Positions 26,042-34,648 of a stretch of 64,000 nt of DNA are shown one piece after another (the stretch's first letter is position 1; every line of letters starts with the position of its first letter). The notes beneath the pieces are model-generated. The model saw only the letters and a program-made list of their open reading frames with translations. It did not search any database and was not told the DNA's origin. The position numbers were made by a program, and so were the translations under genes. Origin of the DNA: Pseudomonadota bacterium (GTDB lineage: Bacteria; Pseudomonadota; Alphaproteobacteria; Rhizobiales; Xanthobacteraceae); NCBI GenBank assembly GCA_023451825.1, contig JAEXYA010000032.1, positions 1 to 64,000 of the forward strand, in the 5' to 3' direction.

Positions 26042-26626
26042 TCAGATCTCCCGCAGCGCCCTTGGCGTCGGCAGGCTCACTTCGGCGAGCTTGAGATTGT
26101 CCTCGTCCTGATCGATCGCAACATATTGCCCGTCCCAATAGGTCAGCGCGGTATGCGGCGACGCCGTGACGACGTCGCGGACGCGGCCAATCACGATGGC
26201 ATGCGAGTGACGCTCGATCACCTCCTCGACCTCACAATCCAAAGCCGCGAGCGCGCCGGACAACAAAGGAACACCGGTCGCACGCGTCACCCATTGGGCA
26301 CCGGTGAAGCGCTCGGCGCCTTTGAGCCCGTCCTTGCCGGAGAACCGTTCGGCGACATCGACCTGATCGGCAGAGAGAATGTTCACGCCGAAGGCGCCAT
26401 AGCGCTGCAACAGCGGCCAGGATGATGACTGTCGATTCACACTGACGACCAATGTCGCCGGTTCGACCGACAGCGACGATACAGATGTCACGGTCATCCC
26501 CGTGATGTCCTTGCCTCGGCCGACCGTAATGACACTGACGCCACCCGCGAGCGAGCGCATGGCGTTTCGAAACGCATCGGATGACACATCGCGATCGAAA
26601 GTGATGTTGCGCACGATTGAATTCAT
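26042..26626 (-). CDS. Flavin reductase family protein (ssu operon)
   Basis: The protein has 194 residues of the flavin reductase-like split-barrel family: FRNAMRSLAGGVSVITVG, ITGMTVTSVSSLSVEPATLV, WPLLQRYGAFGVNILSADQ, and a terminal ALTYWDGQYVAI. It would use NAD(P)H to reduce FMN and pass FMNH2 to the SsuD monooxygenase encoded three genes upstream. It takes the place that SsuE has in other operons but belongs to a different fold group (HpaC/ActVB-like). It is the last gene of the ssu operon, 20 bp behind ssuB, and overlaps nothing. Confidence 0.85.
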   Translation of the reverse strand: MNSIVRNITFDRDVSSDAFRNAMRSLAGGVSVITVGRGKDITGMTVTSVSSLSVEPATLVVSVNRQSSSWPLLQRYGAFGVNILSADQVDVAERFSGKDGLKGAERFTGAQWVTRATGVPLLSGALAALDCEVEEVIERHSHAIVIGRVRDVVTASPHTALTYWDGQYVAIDQDEDNLKLAEVSLPTPRALREI

Positions 26627-26646
26627 GGTGGCCTCGCTGGTAATGG

Positions 26647-27486
26647 CTAGACGTCCGTGCCGAGGAGATTGCGGAGAATCTCGCCCTCGAGCGCGGCCTG
26701 ATCCGCCGCGCCATGCTGGCGGGGGCGGGCAATATCGACCGTGATGTCGTGAGCGATGCGCCCCTCCTCGATCACCAGGACGCGATCGGCAAGCGCAACG
26801 GCTTCGGACACATCATGGGTCACGAGGATCGATGTGAAACCCTGATCGGCCCAGACGCGATTCAGCAGGCCCTGCATCGAAATGCGCGTGAGCGCATCGA
26901 GCGCCCCGAGCGGCTCATCGAGCGCGAGAACACGCGGGTGGCTGACCAAAGCGCGGGCCAGAGCGACACGCTGCTTCTGACCACCGGACAAAACCGAAGG
27001 CCACTGGTCCCGCTTGTCGGCAAGACCGACTTCACCGAGGGCCTGTTCGGCACGCGCCTTGGCATCGGCCTTCTGGCGATCCCGCCCGAGACCCACTTCG
27101 ACATTGGACAGCACGCTGGCCCAAGGCAGCAAGCGCGGCTCCTGGAACATGACGCGGATATCTTCGGCTCGCGTATCGTCGCTGAAGCTGATCGTGCCAG
27201 CGGTCGGCTTTTCGAGCCCGGCGATCAGGCGCAACAGAGTGCTCTTCCCGCAGCCGCTCTGGCCGACGATGGCAACGAACTGGCCGGCAGGAATATGCAG
27301 ATCGATACCGCGCAGAACTTCGTTATCACCAAATGCCTTGCGCAGGCCGCGAATGGTCAGCGCCGAGCCACCGCGCTTCGACTGGGAACGGCGCGCCTTT
27401 TCGGCGAGCGCCTGTTCGACACCGGCGGGCGCGTCGACGCGCTGGGCTTCGGCATGGCTGAGGCGAAGGGATTGCTGAAGGGTCAT
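26647..27486 (-). CDS. ssuB: Sulfonate ABC transporter ATP-binding protein
   Basis: The protein has 279 residues. Walker A is GQSGCGKST (about residue 73), the Q-loop follows in MFQEPRLLPW, the ABC signature is LSGGQKQRVALARAL, Walker B is VLALDEPLGALD, and the H-loop is in LVTHDVSEAV. The sequence is of the SsuB/TauB/NrtD group that energises uptake of sulfonates, taurine or nitrate; the neighbouring ssuD makes alkanesulfonates the likely substrate. The N-terminal 40 residues (charged, Ala/Gln-rich) precede the normal domain start near GGSALTIRGLRKAFG. It lies 25 bp behind the permease gene. Confidence 0.88.
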   Translation of the reverse strand: MTLQQSLRLSHAEAQRVDAPAGVEQALAEKARRSQSKRGGSALTIRGLRKAFGDNEVLRGIDLHIPAGQFVAIVGQSGCGKSTLLRLIAGLEKPTAGTISFSDDTRAEDIRVMFQEPRLLPWASVLSNVEVGLGRDRQKADAKARAEQALGEVGLADKRDQWPSVLSGGQKQRVALARALVSHPRVLALDEPLGALDALTRISMQGLLNRVWADQGFTSILVTHDVSEAVALADRVLVIEEGRIAHDITVDIARPRQHGAADQAALEGEILRNLLGTDV

Positions 27487-27511
27487 ATCAAACGCTCGCT
27501 TTCGATTTCGC

Positions 27512-28318
27512 TCAGTGTTTCTGGAAGGCCGGATGCCAGGACAGCGTCAGCCGTTCGAGCAGGCGAGAGGCGCTATCGGCGACCTTGCCGAGCAGCGCAT
27601 AGATCAGGATGCTGAGCACCACGACGTCGATCTGCATGAATTCACGCGCCTGCATGGCCATGTAGCCGAGGCCGGATGATGCAGCGATCGTTTCGGCGAC
27701 GATCAGCGTCAGCCACATGATGCCGAGAGCGAAGCGAACGCCGACGAAGATCGATGGCAGCGCACCGGGGAAGATCACGCGGCGAAACAGCTCGCTGTTC
27801 GACATGCCGTAGATGCGCCCCATCTCGATGAGTTGCGGATCGACGGTGCGGATACCGTGCAGCGTGTTGATATAGATCGGAAAGAACACACCGAGCGCGA
27901 CCAGGAACAGCTTGGCCGATTCATCGATGCCGAACCACAGAATGACGAGCGGAATCAGCGCCAGATGCGGCACGTTGCGCACCATCTGCAGCGTGGTGTC
28001 GGTGAGATTGCTCGACAGTTTCGACAGACCGTTGGCGAGACCGAATGCAAAGCCGATACTGCCACCGATCAGGAAACCGACCGATGCGCGCCAGAACGAC
28101 ACCCAGATATTCTGAGCGAGCTCACCGGACAGCAACAACTTCCAACCGGCAACCGCAACATCGCTTGGCGCCGGCATGACGCGCGACGGCATCAAGCCGG
28201 TGACGCTGGCGGCTTGCCATACGATCAGGATCACCAGCGGAACTATCCACTGCGCGAGGCCATCGATGCGCGGCAGACGAAGGCTGCGTGCACGGGGAAG
28301 GATTTCAACAACGCTCAT
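27512..28318 (-). CDS. ssuC: Sulfonate ABC transporter permease
   Basis: The 268-residue membrane protein of the SsuC/TauC type has about six hydrophobic segments (QWIVPLVILIVWQAASVTG; VGFLIGGSIGFAFGL; LALIPLVILWFG; FLVALGVFFPIY; further C-terminal ones). The EAA-loop-like segment ALPSIFVGVRFALGIMW contacts the ATPase. It forms the inner membrane channel with SsuB. It lies 17 bp behind ssuD in the same operon. A periplasmic binding protein gene, usually beside it, is absent. Confidence 0.88.
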   Translation of the reverse strand: MSVVEILPRARSLRLPRIDGLAQWIVPLVILIVWQAASVTGLMPSRVMPAPSDVAVAGWKLLLSGELAQNIWVSFWRASVGFLIGGSIGFAFGLANGLSKLSSNLTDTTLQMVRNVPHLALIPLVILWFGIDESAKLFLVALGVFFPIYINTLHGIRTVDPQLIEMGRIYGMSNSELFRRVIFPGALPSIFVGVRFALGIMWLTLIVAETIAASSGLGYMAMQAREFMQIDVVVLSILIYALLGKVADSASRLLERLTLSWHPAFQKH

Positions 28319-28335
28319 GAAAGAAATGCCTGTGG

Positions 28336-29493
28336 TTATGACGCGCTCTGCGCGCGGTGCTCATTGGCGACGATTTCACCCACCGGGCCGGTGCGGGCGC
28401 GAAGCGGCGTGACATTGTCGTGCTGCTGCAGCGACAGCAGCGGAAAGACGAGTTCAGCGAAACGATAGGCTTCCTCGAGATGCGGATAGCCGGACATGAT
28501 GAATGTATCGACGCCGACATCCTGATATTCGCGAATGCGCGCCGCGACGGCTTCCGCATCGCCGACCAATGCGGTGCCTGCACCGCCGCGGACGAGACCG
28601 ACACCGGCCCAGAGATTGGGGCTGATCTCGAGCTTGTCGCGACGTCCGCCATGCAGTTGCATCATGCGCTGCTGACCGATCGAGTCCTGCCGCGCCAGAG
28701 TCTTTTGTGCATTGGCGATGATGTCGTCGGTGACGTATTTGATGAGATCATCGGCGGCAGCCCACGCGGCCTCATTCGTCTCGCGCACGATCACATGCAG
28801 ACGGATGCCAAAGGAAAGCGTGCGACCGCGCTTCTCGGCAGCGGCCTTCACACGCGCGATCTTCTCGGCAACCTGTGCCGGCGGTTCCCCCCATGTGAGA
28901 TATTTATCGACGGTATCGACCGCGACATCGATTCCGGCATCGGACGATCCACCAAAGTAAAGCGGCGGACGCGGCGATTGAACCGGCGGGAAGATCAGGC
29001 GACCGTCCTCGATACGGATATGCTTACCCTCGACATTGACCGTCTTGCCGCCAAGCAGATCGTTATAGACGTTGAGGAATTCACGCGTGACGGCGTACCG
29101 CTCGTCATGGGGTAGGAAGATGCCGTCACCTTTGTTTTCGACGGGATCGCCGCCGGTGACCACATTGATGAGAAGACGCCCATTCGTGACGCGATCGAGT
29201 GTTGCGGTCATGCGAGCGGCGACACTGGGAGACTGCAAGCCCGGACGCACGGCGACCAGATAGCGTAAATGCTCGGTCCATGGCGCCACGGCCGAGGCGA
29301 CGACCCATGAGTCCTCACAACTGCGACCTGTCGGCAGAAGCACACCGTAATAGCCAAGCTGATCGGCAGCCTGCGCAATCTGGCGGAGATATTTGAAATC
29401 CACCTCACGCGCACCATCGGAGGAGGCAAGGTAGCGGCCATCGCCGTGGGTCGGCAAAAACCAAAGCACTTTGGTCTGCGAAGGATTGCTCAT
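28336..29493 (-). CDS. ssuD: FMNH2-dependent alkanesulfonate monooxygenase
   Basis: The protein has 385 residues, close to the usual 380, from the ATG at 29493 (MSNPSQTKVLWFLPTHGDGR). Typical SsuD segments include GYYGVLLPTGRSCEDSW (with the conserved Cys), YLVAVRPGLQSPSVAARM, INVVTGGDPVENKGDGIFLP, YFGGSSDAGIDVA and TFIMSGYPHLEEAYRFAELV. SsuD splits alkanesulfonates to aldehyde and sulfite with FMNH2 and oxygen, and so supplies sulfur under sulfate limitation. It leads the operon ssuD-ssuC-ssuB-flavin reductase. Such operons are normally induced by sulfur starvation; no clear regulator site was recognised. Confidence 0.92.
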   Translation of the reverse strand: MSNPSQTKVLWFLPTHGDGRYLASSDGAREVDFKYLRQIAQAADQLGYYGVLLPTGRSCEDSWVVASAVAPWTEHLRYLVAVRPGLQSPSVAARMTATLDRVTNGRLLINVVTGGDPVENKGDGIFLPHDERYAVTREFLNVYNDLLGGKTVNVEGKHIRIEDGRLIFPPVQSPRPPLYFGGSSDAGIDVAVDTVDKYLTWGEPPAQVAEKIARVKAAAEKRGRTLSFGIRLHVIVRETNEAAWAAADDLIKYVTDDIIANAQKTLARQDSIGQQRMMQLHGGRRDKLEISPNLWAGVGLVRGGAGTALVGDAEAVAARIREYQDVGVDTFIMSGYPHLEEAYRFAELVFPLLSLQQHDNVTPLRARTGPVGEIVANEHRAQSAS

Positions 29494-29943
29494 CAAAAAC
29501 TCGTCCCAGGACACGACGATTGCGGATGAGGGGGATGATGGGGACCCGATTTCAGCGTGTCGAGACACCCAGAAAAATAGCGACGCGCGCACTGCGACAT
29601 CGGTCAATCGCGGGGCATTCGTTTCGTTTTCAAAGCGCGGTGAAGGGCATTTTTCTCCACCGCAATCGCCCGATTCCGCGATCACGAAGCCGTGGGCATA
29701 GATGCGATCCGTCAGACGCTTTCAGCGCCGAGCCACGGAGCAGACGTCTCCGAATGCAAATCTTGGCGTACAAGCTGTCCGAGCCCGGCATACAAAGCAG
29801 AACGGCTTTCATCGCCCTTATTGACGATCTGTTAATGACGTCGGTGTCCGGATGCATCAAACTGCGTCAGTATTTACACAACTACCGTCTTTCCGGGATT
29901 GGTTTAACCAAACTTACAAGGCGTTTTGCGAGGTTCCACAACC
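29494..29943. other. Divergent intergenic region ssuD / GGDEF-EAL gene (450 bp)
   Basis: No convincing gene was found. It should hold the promoters of the ssu operon (minus) and of the diguanylate cyclase/phosphodiesterase gene (plus). The part nearest the second gene (29825-29935) is AT-richer. No palindrome or promoter consensus stands out. Confidence 0.4.
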
Positions 29944-31800
29944 ATGCAGAACGCATCCGCCTCCCAGTCTCCGCTTGCTCCGCAAGACCCCGACACCCAT
30001 TCAGCCCCGTCGTTGACCGGCGACGGCACTCCGACTCACGATGCTTCTGCTGCAGAGCTTGCAATGCTGCGCGAGATCGTCCGGCTATTGCCTTCGGCCG
30101 TCACGGTGCAGGATGAGCGCGGTGAATTCCTGGTAGTGAACGACGCCGCGGCGGCGCAGTTCAATACGGCCCCCACGACCTTCCAGTCCGGCGATGAAGG
30201 CTCTGACTTCCTCAAACAGGCGCTCTCGCACCGCCGCCTCACTGCCATCAATCTCGTGCAGTCCGGCCGTACGGCGGTTTTCGAGGAACGCGTGAATTCC
30301 GAACTGGATAAACGCGTCTTCCTCACCACGCACAAACCCGTCACGATCGGCGATCGCACATTGCTGCTCTCGAGCGCCAGCGATGTCAGCCGGCAGAAGC
30401 AGGTCGAAGAGGAGCTGTTCCGCCGCGCCTATTACGACGAGCTGACCGATCTACCGACCCGACGCGTAATCGAAAAACATGTCAGCGATCTGGTTGCCGA
30501 GGACACCAGCTGCCCGGAAGGTGGCTACGGCCATTTCGCGCTGGCTTTTCTCGACATCGATAATTTCAAACATATCAACGACTATTACGGCCACGGCACC
30601 GGTGACGGGCTGCTGGTGCAATTCGCCAAACGGATCGGCCTCGAATTGCGTCCGACCGACATGCTGTCGCGCATCTCCGGCGACGAATTTCTCCTGCTGC
30701 TGAATCCAATCCAGAGCCAGCAGGAGGTCGCCGACTTTCTGGAGCGACTGGTGCAGCGCCTGCGCGCGCCGTTCTTCATCGAGGATTCCGAGGTTTTCGC
30801 GACCGCATCGATCGGCGTCAGTCTCTATCCCGAACACGGGCGAAGCTACGACATCCTGCACCAGAACGCTGATATCGCGATGTATCAGGTGAAGAACGAT
30901 ACCAAGGGCGCGGCGGTATTTTTCAATACAGGCATGGAAAGCGAGGCCCTTGCCCGCATGGCGACCGAACAGGCGCTTCGCCTGGCCATCCTCGACAAGC
31001 GCTTCTGCTGTGCGTTCCAGCCCAAGGTCGATATTCGCAACAACGAAATCCAGGGCATCGAGGCGCTCGTGCGCCTGCGCGACGACAAGGGCGTCATCCA
31101 GGCGCCCGGCGCTTTCATCAATCTCGCCGTTGAGCTCGGCCTGATCGATGAACTGACCCATCTTGTGCTCGCCGATATTATGAGATCGATTGATTTGATC
31201 GACGAGGCCTTCGGCCCCGGCGCCACGATCAGCATCAATGTCGCAGCCAAACAGGCTGGTAATGCCGAATTCATGCGCTCTTTCGCGCGCGCGCTGGAAG
31301 AGACGGGGTGCCCGACCCGCTTCATGGTGGAAGTGACGGAAGATGCCTTCGTCGCCAAGACGCATTTCCAGGACGATATCCTGCCGATGCTCCGCGAGAT
31401 CGGCGTCGGCGTCTCCATCGACGATTTCGGGGTCGGCTATTCCTCCCTGTCGGCGCTGGCTGACGTCACCGCCGACGAGATCAAGATCGACCGCTCGTTC
31501 ATCACGGACATCCACAAGCGCCCGCGCAGTCAGGGCATTTTGCGCGCCATCGAATCGCTCAGCGAGGCGCTCGGCATGAAAGTGATCGCCGAAGGCGTCG
31601 AGACCTTCGAGGAGCTCGCCTATCTGCAAGCAGCGACCAAGATCCGCTATGCGCAGGGCTACTACTTCTCCAAGCCGATCTTCCTCGAGGAGTTGCAGCC
31701 ACAGCCGCAATCGAACAGCGATGTTCGCATGGCGCTGGACACCAGACCGTCGGACAGTGCGCGGCCCTCTTATTCACGGGCGGGTGGGCGGGGATACTAA
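29944..31800 (+). CDS. PAS-GGDEF-EAL cyclic di-GMP protein
   Basis: The protein has about 618 residues. The ATG at 29944 is assumed; a TTG six codons earlier has an AAGG spaced well before it and is an alternative. A PAS-like domain (about 50-165; LPSAVTVQDERGEFLVVNDAA) is followed by a GGDEF domain with the variant signature SGDEF (MLSRISGDEFLLLL). A complete EAL domain follows: IEALVRL, SINVAAKQ, VEVTEDAF, SIDDFGVGYSS, DEIKIDRSF and VIAEGVETFEEL. The metal and catalytic residues of the EAL part are all present, so phosphodiesterase activity is likely; cyclase activity of the SGDEF site is possible. No membrane segment is seen. It is a candidate source of the c-di-GMP signal for the adhesin module 10 kb upstream, but this link is only inference. 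Confidence 0.9.
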   Translation: MQNASASQSPLAPQDPDTHSAPSLTGDGTPTHDASAAELAMLREIVRLLPSAVTVQDERGEFLVVNDAAAAQFNTAPTTFQSGDEGSDFLKQALSHRRLTAINLVQSGRTAVFEERVNSELDKRVFLTTHKPVTIGDRTLLLSSASDVSRQKQVEEELFRRAYYDELTDLPTRRVIEKHVSDLVAEDTSCPEGGYGHFALAFLDIDNFKHINDYYGHGTGDGLLVQFAKRIGLELRPTDMLSRISGDEFLLLLNPIQSQQEVADFLERLVQRLRAPFFIEDSEVFATASIGVSLYPEHGRSYDILHQNADIAMYQVKNDTKGAAVFFNTGMESEALARMATEQALRLAILDKRFCCAFQPKVDIRNNEIQGIEALVRLRDDKGVIQAPGAFINLAVELGLIDELTHLVLADIMRSIDLIDEAFGPGATISINVAAKQAGNAEFMRSFARALEETGCPTRFMVEVTEDAFVAKTHFQDDILPMLREIGVGVSIDDFGVGYSSLSALADVTADEIKIDRSFITDIHKRPRSQGILRAIESLSEALGMKVIAEGVETFEELAYLQAATKIRYAQGYYFSKPIFLEELQPQPQSNSDVRMALDTRPSDSARPSYSRAGGRGY

Positions 31801-31894
31801 GATCTCCCTCCGCCATCGCGGAAGCATTGTCATTCTGCCTGCGCATCCCATCTGTTAAGGAACTGGTAACCGCGCGCACCCCTCCGAGAGTTTC

Positions 31895-32299
31895 ATGCCC
31901 ATTCTGCCCCTGCTCCTCAACATCCTCTGGATCGTGTTTGGCGGACTCTGGATGGCCGCGGGTTGGGTACTGGCCGCGGTCATCATGGCAATCACCATCA
32001 TCGGCCTGCCCTGGGCGCGCGCCGCCTTCAATATTGCAGCCTACACGCTGCTTCCTTTCGGCCAGCGTGCGGTGCGCCGAGAGCTGGTCACAGGCCGCGA
32101 GGATATCGGCACCGGCGTGCTCGGCTTTCTCGGCAACCTGATCTGGCTGGTCTTGGCCGGCTGGTGGCTCGCAATTGCGCATCTGGTCACAGCGCTCGGT
32201 CTCGCCATCACCATCGTCGGTATTCCGTTTGCGTGGGCGCATCTCAAGCTTGCCGGCATCGCTTTATGGCCGATCGGACGCGCCATCGTACCGGCCTAA
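31895..32299 (+). CDS. YccF domain membrane protein
   Basis: The 134-residue membrane protein contains two copies of the YccF-type repeat: LLLNILWIVFGGLWMAAGWV...ITIIGLPWARAAFNIA (residues 6-50) and LGNLIWLVLAGWWLAIAHLV...ITIVGIPFAWAHLKLA (residues 78-125). The paired G-[IL]-P-[WF] motifs after each hydrophobic hairpin are the hallmark. It is predicted to sit in the inner membrane with about four helices. The function is unknown. It follows the GGDEF-EAL gene after about 95 bp and is probably independent. Confidence 0.9.
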   Translation: MPILPLLLNILWIVFGGLWMAAGWVLAAVIMAITIIGLPWARAAFNIAAYTLLPFGQRAVRRELVTGREDIGTGVLGFLGNLIWLVLAGWWLAIAHLVTALGLAITIVGIPFAWAHLKLAGIALWPIGRAIVPA

Positions 32300-32414
32300 C
32301 GCGCACTCTGTTGAAATGTGACGAATTTTCCCGCCGCATGTGCGCGCTGCATACGCTCGGTTAACTATTCCGCTCAATGGTGATCCGAGGTGGGCCTCGG
32401 GCGCCGGAGTGGAT

Positions 32415-33476
32415 ATGCGTAAACTTCCTTTCTTGATTGTTGCAGGTTCTGTTTCGGCGGTCGTCGCCACAGGTGCAGGCGCGTGGCACTTTTTCAGCCC
32501 GGCCGACGTCAAATCCGCAGCCAAGAGCGACAAGGGCGAGTTGACGACCGCCTCGATCGACACGCGTTGGCCGCAACCTGCATCGAAGGCGCCGGCAGAA
32601 CCCGCACCAAAAGTGCAGGCCGTTGCCGCCGCTCCGAGCGCAACGCCGATGCCGGCGCAGCCAGCTGTGGAGAAGCGCCCGGCTTACACCAAGCCGGTCT
32701 GCAACAATCCGAATGCGCTTGGCGTCTCGCGCACGGTCCAGCTCGACACCACCGGCGGTCCTGGCCTCGGCATGTCGCAATATCGCGACTACGACTTCCT
32801 GCAGCCCGGCGAAGTGGTCCTGACTTTCGACGATGGTCCGTGGCCGAACACCACACCAGCGGTGCTGAATGCGCTCGCCGCGCAGTGCGTACAGGCGATC
32901 TTCTTTCCGATCGGCAAGCACTCGACGTGGCACCCCGCCGTGTTGAAGCAGGTGATTGCCGCCGGCCACAGCGTTGGCACCCATACCTGGTCGCACCAGA
33001 ATCTTGCGAACAAGAGCCCGCAGGAAGCGATCGACGAGATCGAGCGCGGCATCAGCGCCATTACGCTCATGGCCGGCCAGCCACTGGCGCCATTCTTCCG
33101 CTTCCCGCAGTTGCGCCAGACGGCGGAGCTGAAGGCGCATCTCGCCCAGCGAAACATCGCTGCCTTCTCGATCGACATCGATTCCGAGGATTTCCGCGTT
33201 CACAACGCGCAGAAGCTCGTGGTGTCGATGATGGACAAGCTGAAAAAGAAGGGCAAAGGCATCCTTCTGATGCACGACCTGCACAAGTGGTCGGCCGCCG
33301 CCGTTCCGGATCTGCTCGCCCAGCTCAAGGCCGGCGGCTACAAGGTGGTCTTCATCCGCCCGAAGGACATGCTGACCACATTGCCGGAATACGACGCGGC
33401 GATCGCTGCGGAGCTGCAGCCGGTCAAGACCAGCAATGCGCGACCGATCTCGAGCGTGATCCAAACAGTCGATTGA
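32415..33476 (+). CDS. Polysaccharide deacetylase (NodB-type)
   Basis: The protein has 353 residues from the ATG at 32415, which opens a membrane anchor or signal peptide (MRKLPFLIVAGSVSAVVATG). An Ala/Pro-rich linker leads to a NodB homology domain: TFDDGPWPNTTPAVL (motif 1, metal Asp), THTWSHQNL (motif 2, His-x3-His), FFRFPQLRQTAEL (motif 3, Arg variant region) and ILLMHDLHKWS (motif 5). Enzymes of this CE4 family remove N-acetyl groups from peptidoglycan, chitin or surface polysaccharides. The periplasmic location fits a cell-wall or exopolysaccharide substrate. A GC-rich hairpin follows its stop. Confidence 0.9.
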   Translation: MRKLPFLIVAGSVSAVVATGAGAWHFFSPADVKSAAKSDKGELTTASIDTRWPQPASKAPAEPAPKVQAVAAAPSATPMPAQPAVEKRPAYTKPVCNNPNALGVSRTVQLDTTGGPGLGMSQYRDYDFLQPGEVVLTFDDGPWPNTTPAVLNALAAQCVQAIFFPIGKHSTWHPAVLKQVIAAGHSVGTHTWSHQNLANKSPQEAIDEIERGISAITLMAGQPLAPFFRFPQLRQTAELKAHLAQRNIAAFSIDIDSEDFRVHNAQKLVVSMMDKLKKKGKGILLMHDLHKWSAAAVPDLLAQLKAGGYKVVFIRPKDMLTTLPEYDAAIAAELQPVKTSNARPISSVIQTVD

Positions 33477-33501
33477 GCATCCGACAATCCGCTCACATCC
33501 G

Positions 33502-33524
33502 ATGGCGCCCACGGGCGCCATTTC
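33502..33524 (+). terminator. Hairpin behind the deacetylase gene
   Basis: A perfect 8-bp stem ATGGCGCC (33502-33509) / GGCGCCAT (33514-33521) with a 4-base loop is followed by TTCC. The T-run is short. The remaining 250 bp up to the tRNA hold no gene that I can support. Confidence 0.55.
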
Positions 33525-33780
33525 CATTGGCGCCGCAGACAGGCGCTAGCTACGACCGCAAACCGCGGATACCGGCCGCACCGTTCCTCTCCGGCCCGGC
33601 GCGCCAGCTCGCCATGAGGTTGATTTTTCGAAGGTTTCGCAAATTAAGGGAGCTATGAGGCCGCGAAAACCGTGGGGTGCCTGTCACGCCGTTTCGGAAG
33701 GTGAGAGATCCACTTTCACCCGCCATGGCCCCCTTCGACCGTTGCCGCAACAGGGCCAATCGGCTAAATCATGAGCGATT

Positions 33781-33857
33781 GCACCCGTAGCTCAGCTGGA
33801 TAGAGCGTTGCCCTCCGAAGGCAAAGGTCACACGTTCGAATCGTGTCGGGTGCGCCA
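33781..33857 (+). tRNA. tRNA-Arg (anticodon CCG)
   Basis: The 77-base cloverleaf includes a genomically encoded CCA. The acceptor arms GCACCCG / CGGGTGC pair perfectly. The D-arm region is GCTCAGCTGGATAGAGC. The anticodon stem TTGCC / GGCAA encloses the loop CTCCGAA with anticodon CCG. The T-arm contains GTTCGAATC. Its 3' side faces the accessory block that follows, a common integration site layout, although no duplicated tRNA end was found downstream. Confidence 0.97.
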
Positions 33858-33864
33858 GCGCTAA

Positions 33865-33889
33865 CCGGTTAGATTAACTGGTGTTTTTT
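33865..33889 (+). terminator. Terminator behind tRNA-Arg
   Basis: CCGGTTA (33865-33871) pairs with TAACTGG (33875-33881; one G-T pair) across a 3-base loop and is followed by TG and six T residues at 33884-33889. Confidence 0.65.
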
Positions 33890-33991
33890 GCTGAGCACTC
33901 GCAGCTTCTGATTACTCTTAAGTCTTAATCCGTCACAGCCTTGTCGCAGCTGGACGGAACACCATGCCTAAGATCCGAAAAGAGGTGACAC

Positions 33992-34279
33992 TTGGCAGGG
34001 TCAGGTACGCCGCGCGGGCTATCCCGCAATATCAAAGTCCTTCCCCCGACGAGCCGACGCAATCACTTGGGCGCTCGAAACGGAACGCTCGATCAAGCCG
34101 AGCCGCCGATCGACATCAACGAGCTGAAACGATTGACGGTTGCTGACCTATTGCGTCGCGACGAGCGGGACATCACGCCAAGCAAGCGAGGCTCCGTCTT
34201 TGAAAGATCGCGCATCCGTCAGTCGCAGGCTCATGGCATGGGCGTCAGGACTCCTTCCGACGACTCCAGCAGTCGTTAG
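33992..34279 (+). CDS. Possible small protein with TTG start (95 aa)
   Basis: The frame opens at a TTG preceded by AGAGGTG at good spacing. It encodes MAGSGTPRGLSRNIKVLPP followed by a fairly protein-like stretch with IDINELKRLTVADLLRRDE. No family is recognised. A competing 60-residue frame overlaps it from an ATG at 33964. It may be a small unknown gene, or chance in the gene-poor DNA between the tRNA and the giant genes. Confidence 0.3.
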   Translation: MAGSGTPRGLSRNIKVLPPTSRRNHLGARNGTLDQAEPPIDINELKRLTVADLLRRDERDITPSKRGSVFERSRIRQSQAHGMGVRTPSDDSSSR

Positions 34280-34648
34280 TTGTGTTCGTCGGAGACTTCG
34301 CCGACAGTATCAACCGTGCGATCCTTTGCGCCTGCAAGAGCGTGTCCGAAACGACGGTCGACGCCTCACCGGTGAACGGACAACTTTCTTCCGCTTGCCA
34401 TCGCCGGCAACTTCAATGTATCGTTTATATAAGTTACTCGCTTAAGTCGCATTTCGCGATATCGATCAATTACTTGCCCGTTGCGGCACTTGTCACCGCG
34501 CTCCGCACATAATGCCCATCTGGGCGACGACATCTTTTCCGAAGACGCATACTGCGTATTGGATTGCGTCCCCGCCTCTCGGCGCATGTGTTTCTCTCGA
34601 CGCTCGCAAGGATAGAGCCAGGATCAGCCAATCGGTAGGAGAAAGCAG
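34280..34648. other. Upstream region of the giant-gene operon
   Basis: No gene is seen. An AT-rich patch around 34410-34470 has TTGCCA followed 18 bp later by a TATCGT-like hexamer, and a CGATATCG palindrome lies nearby (about 34458-34466). Either could mark the promoter of the three-gene operon. A GGAGA ribosome binding site precedes the first giant gene. Confidence 0.35.
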
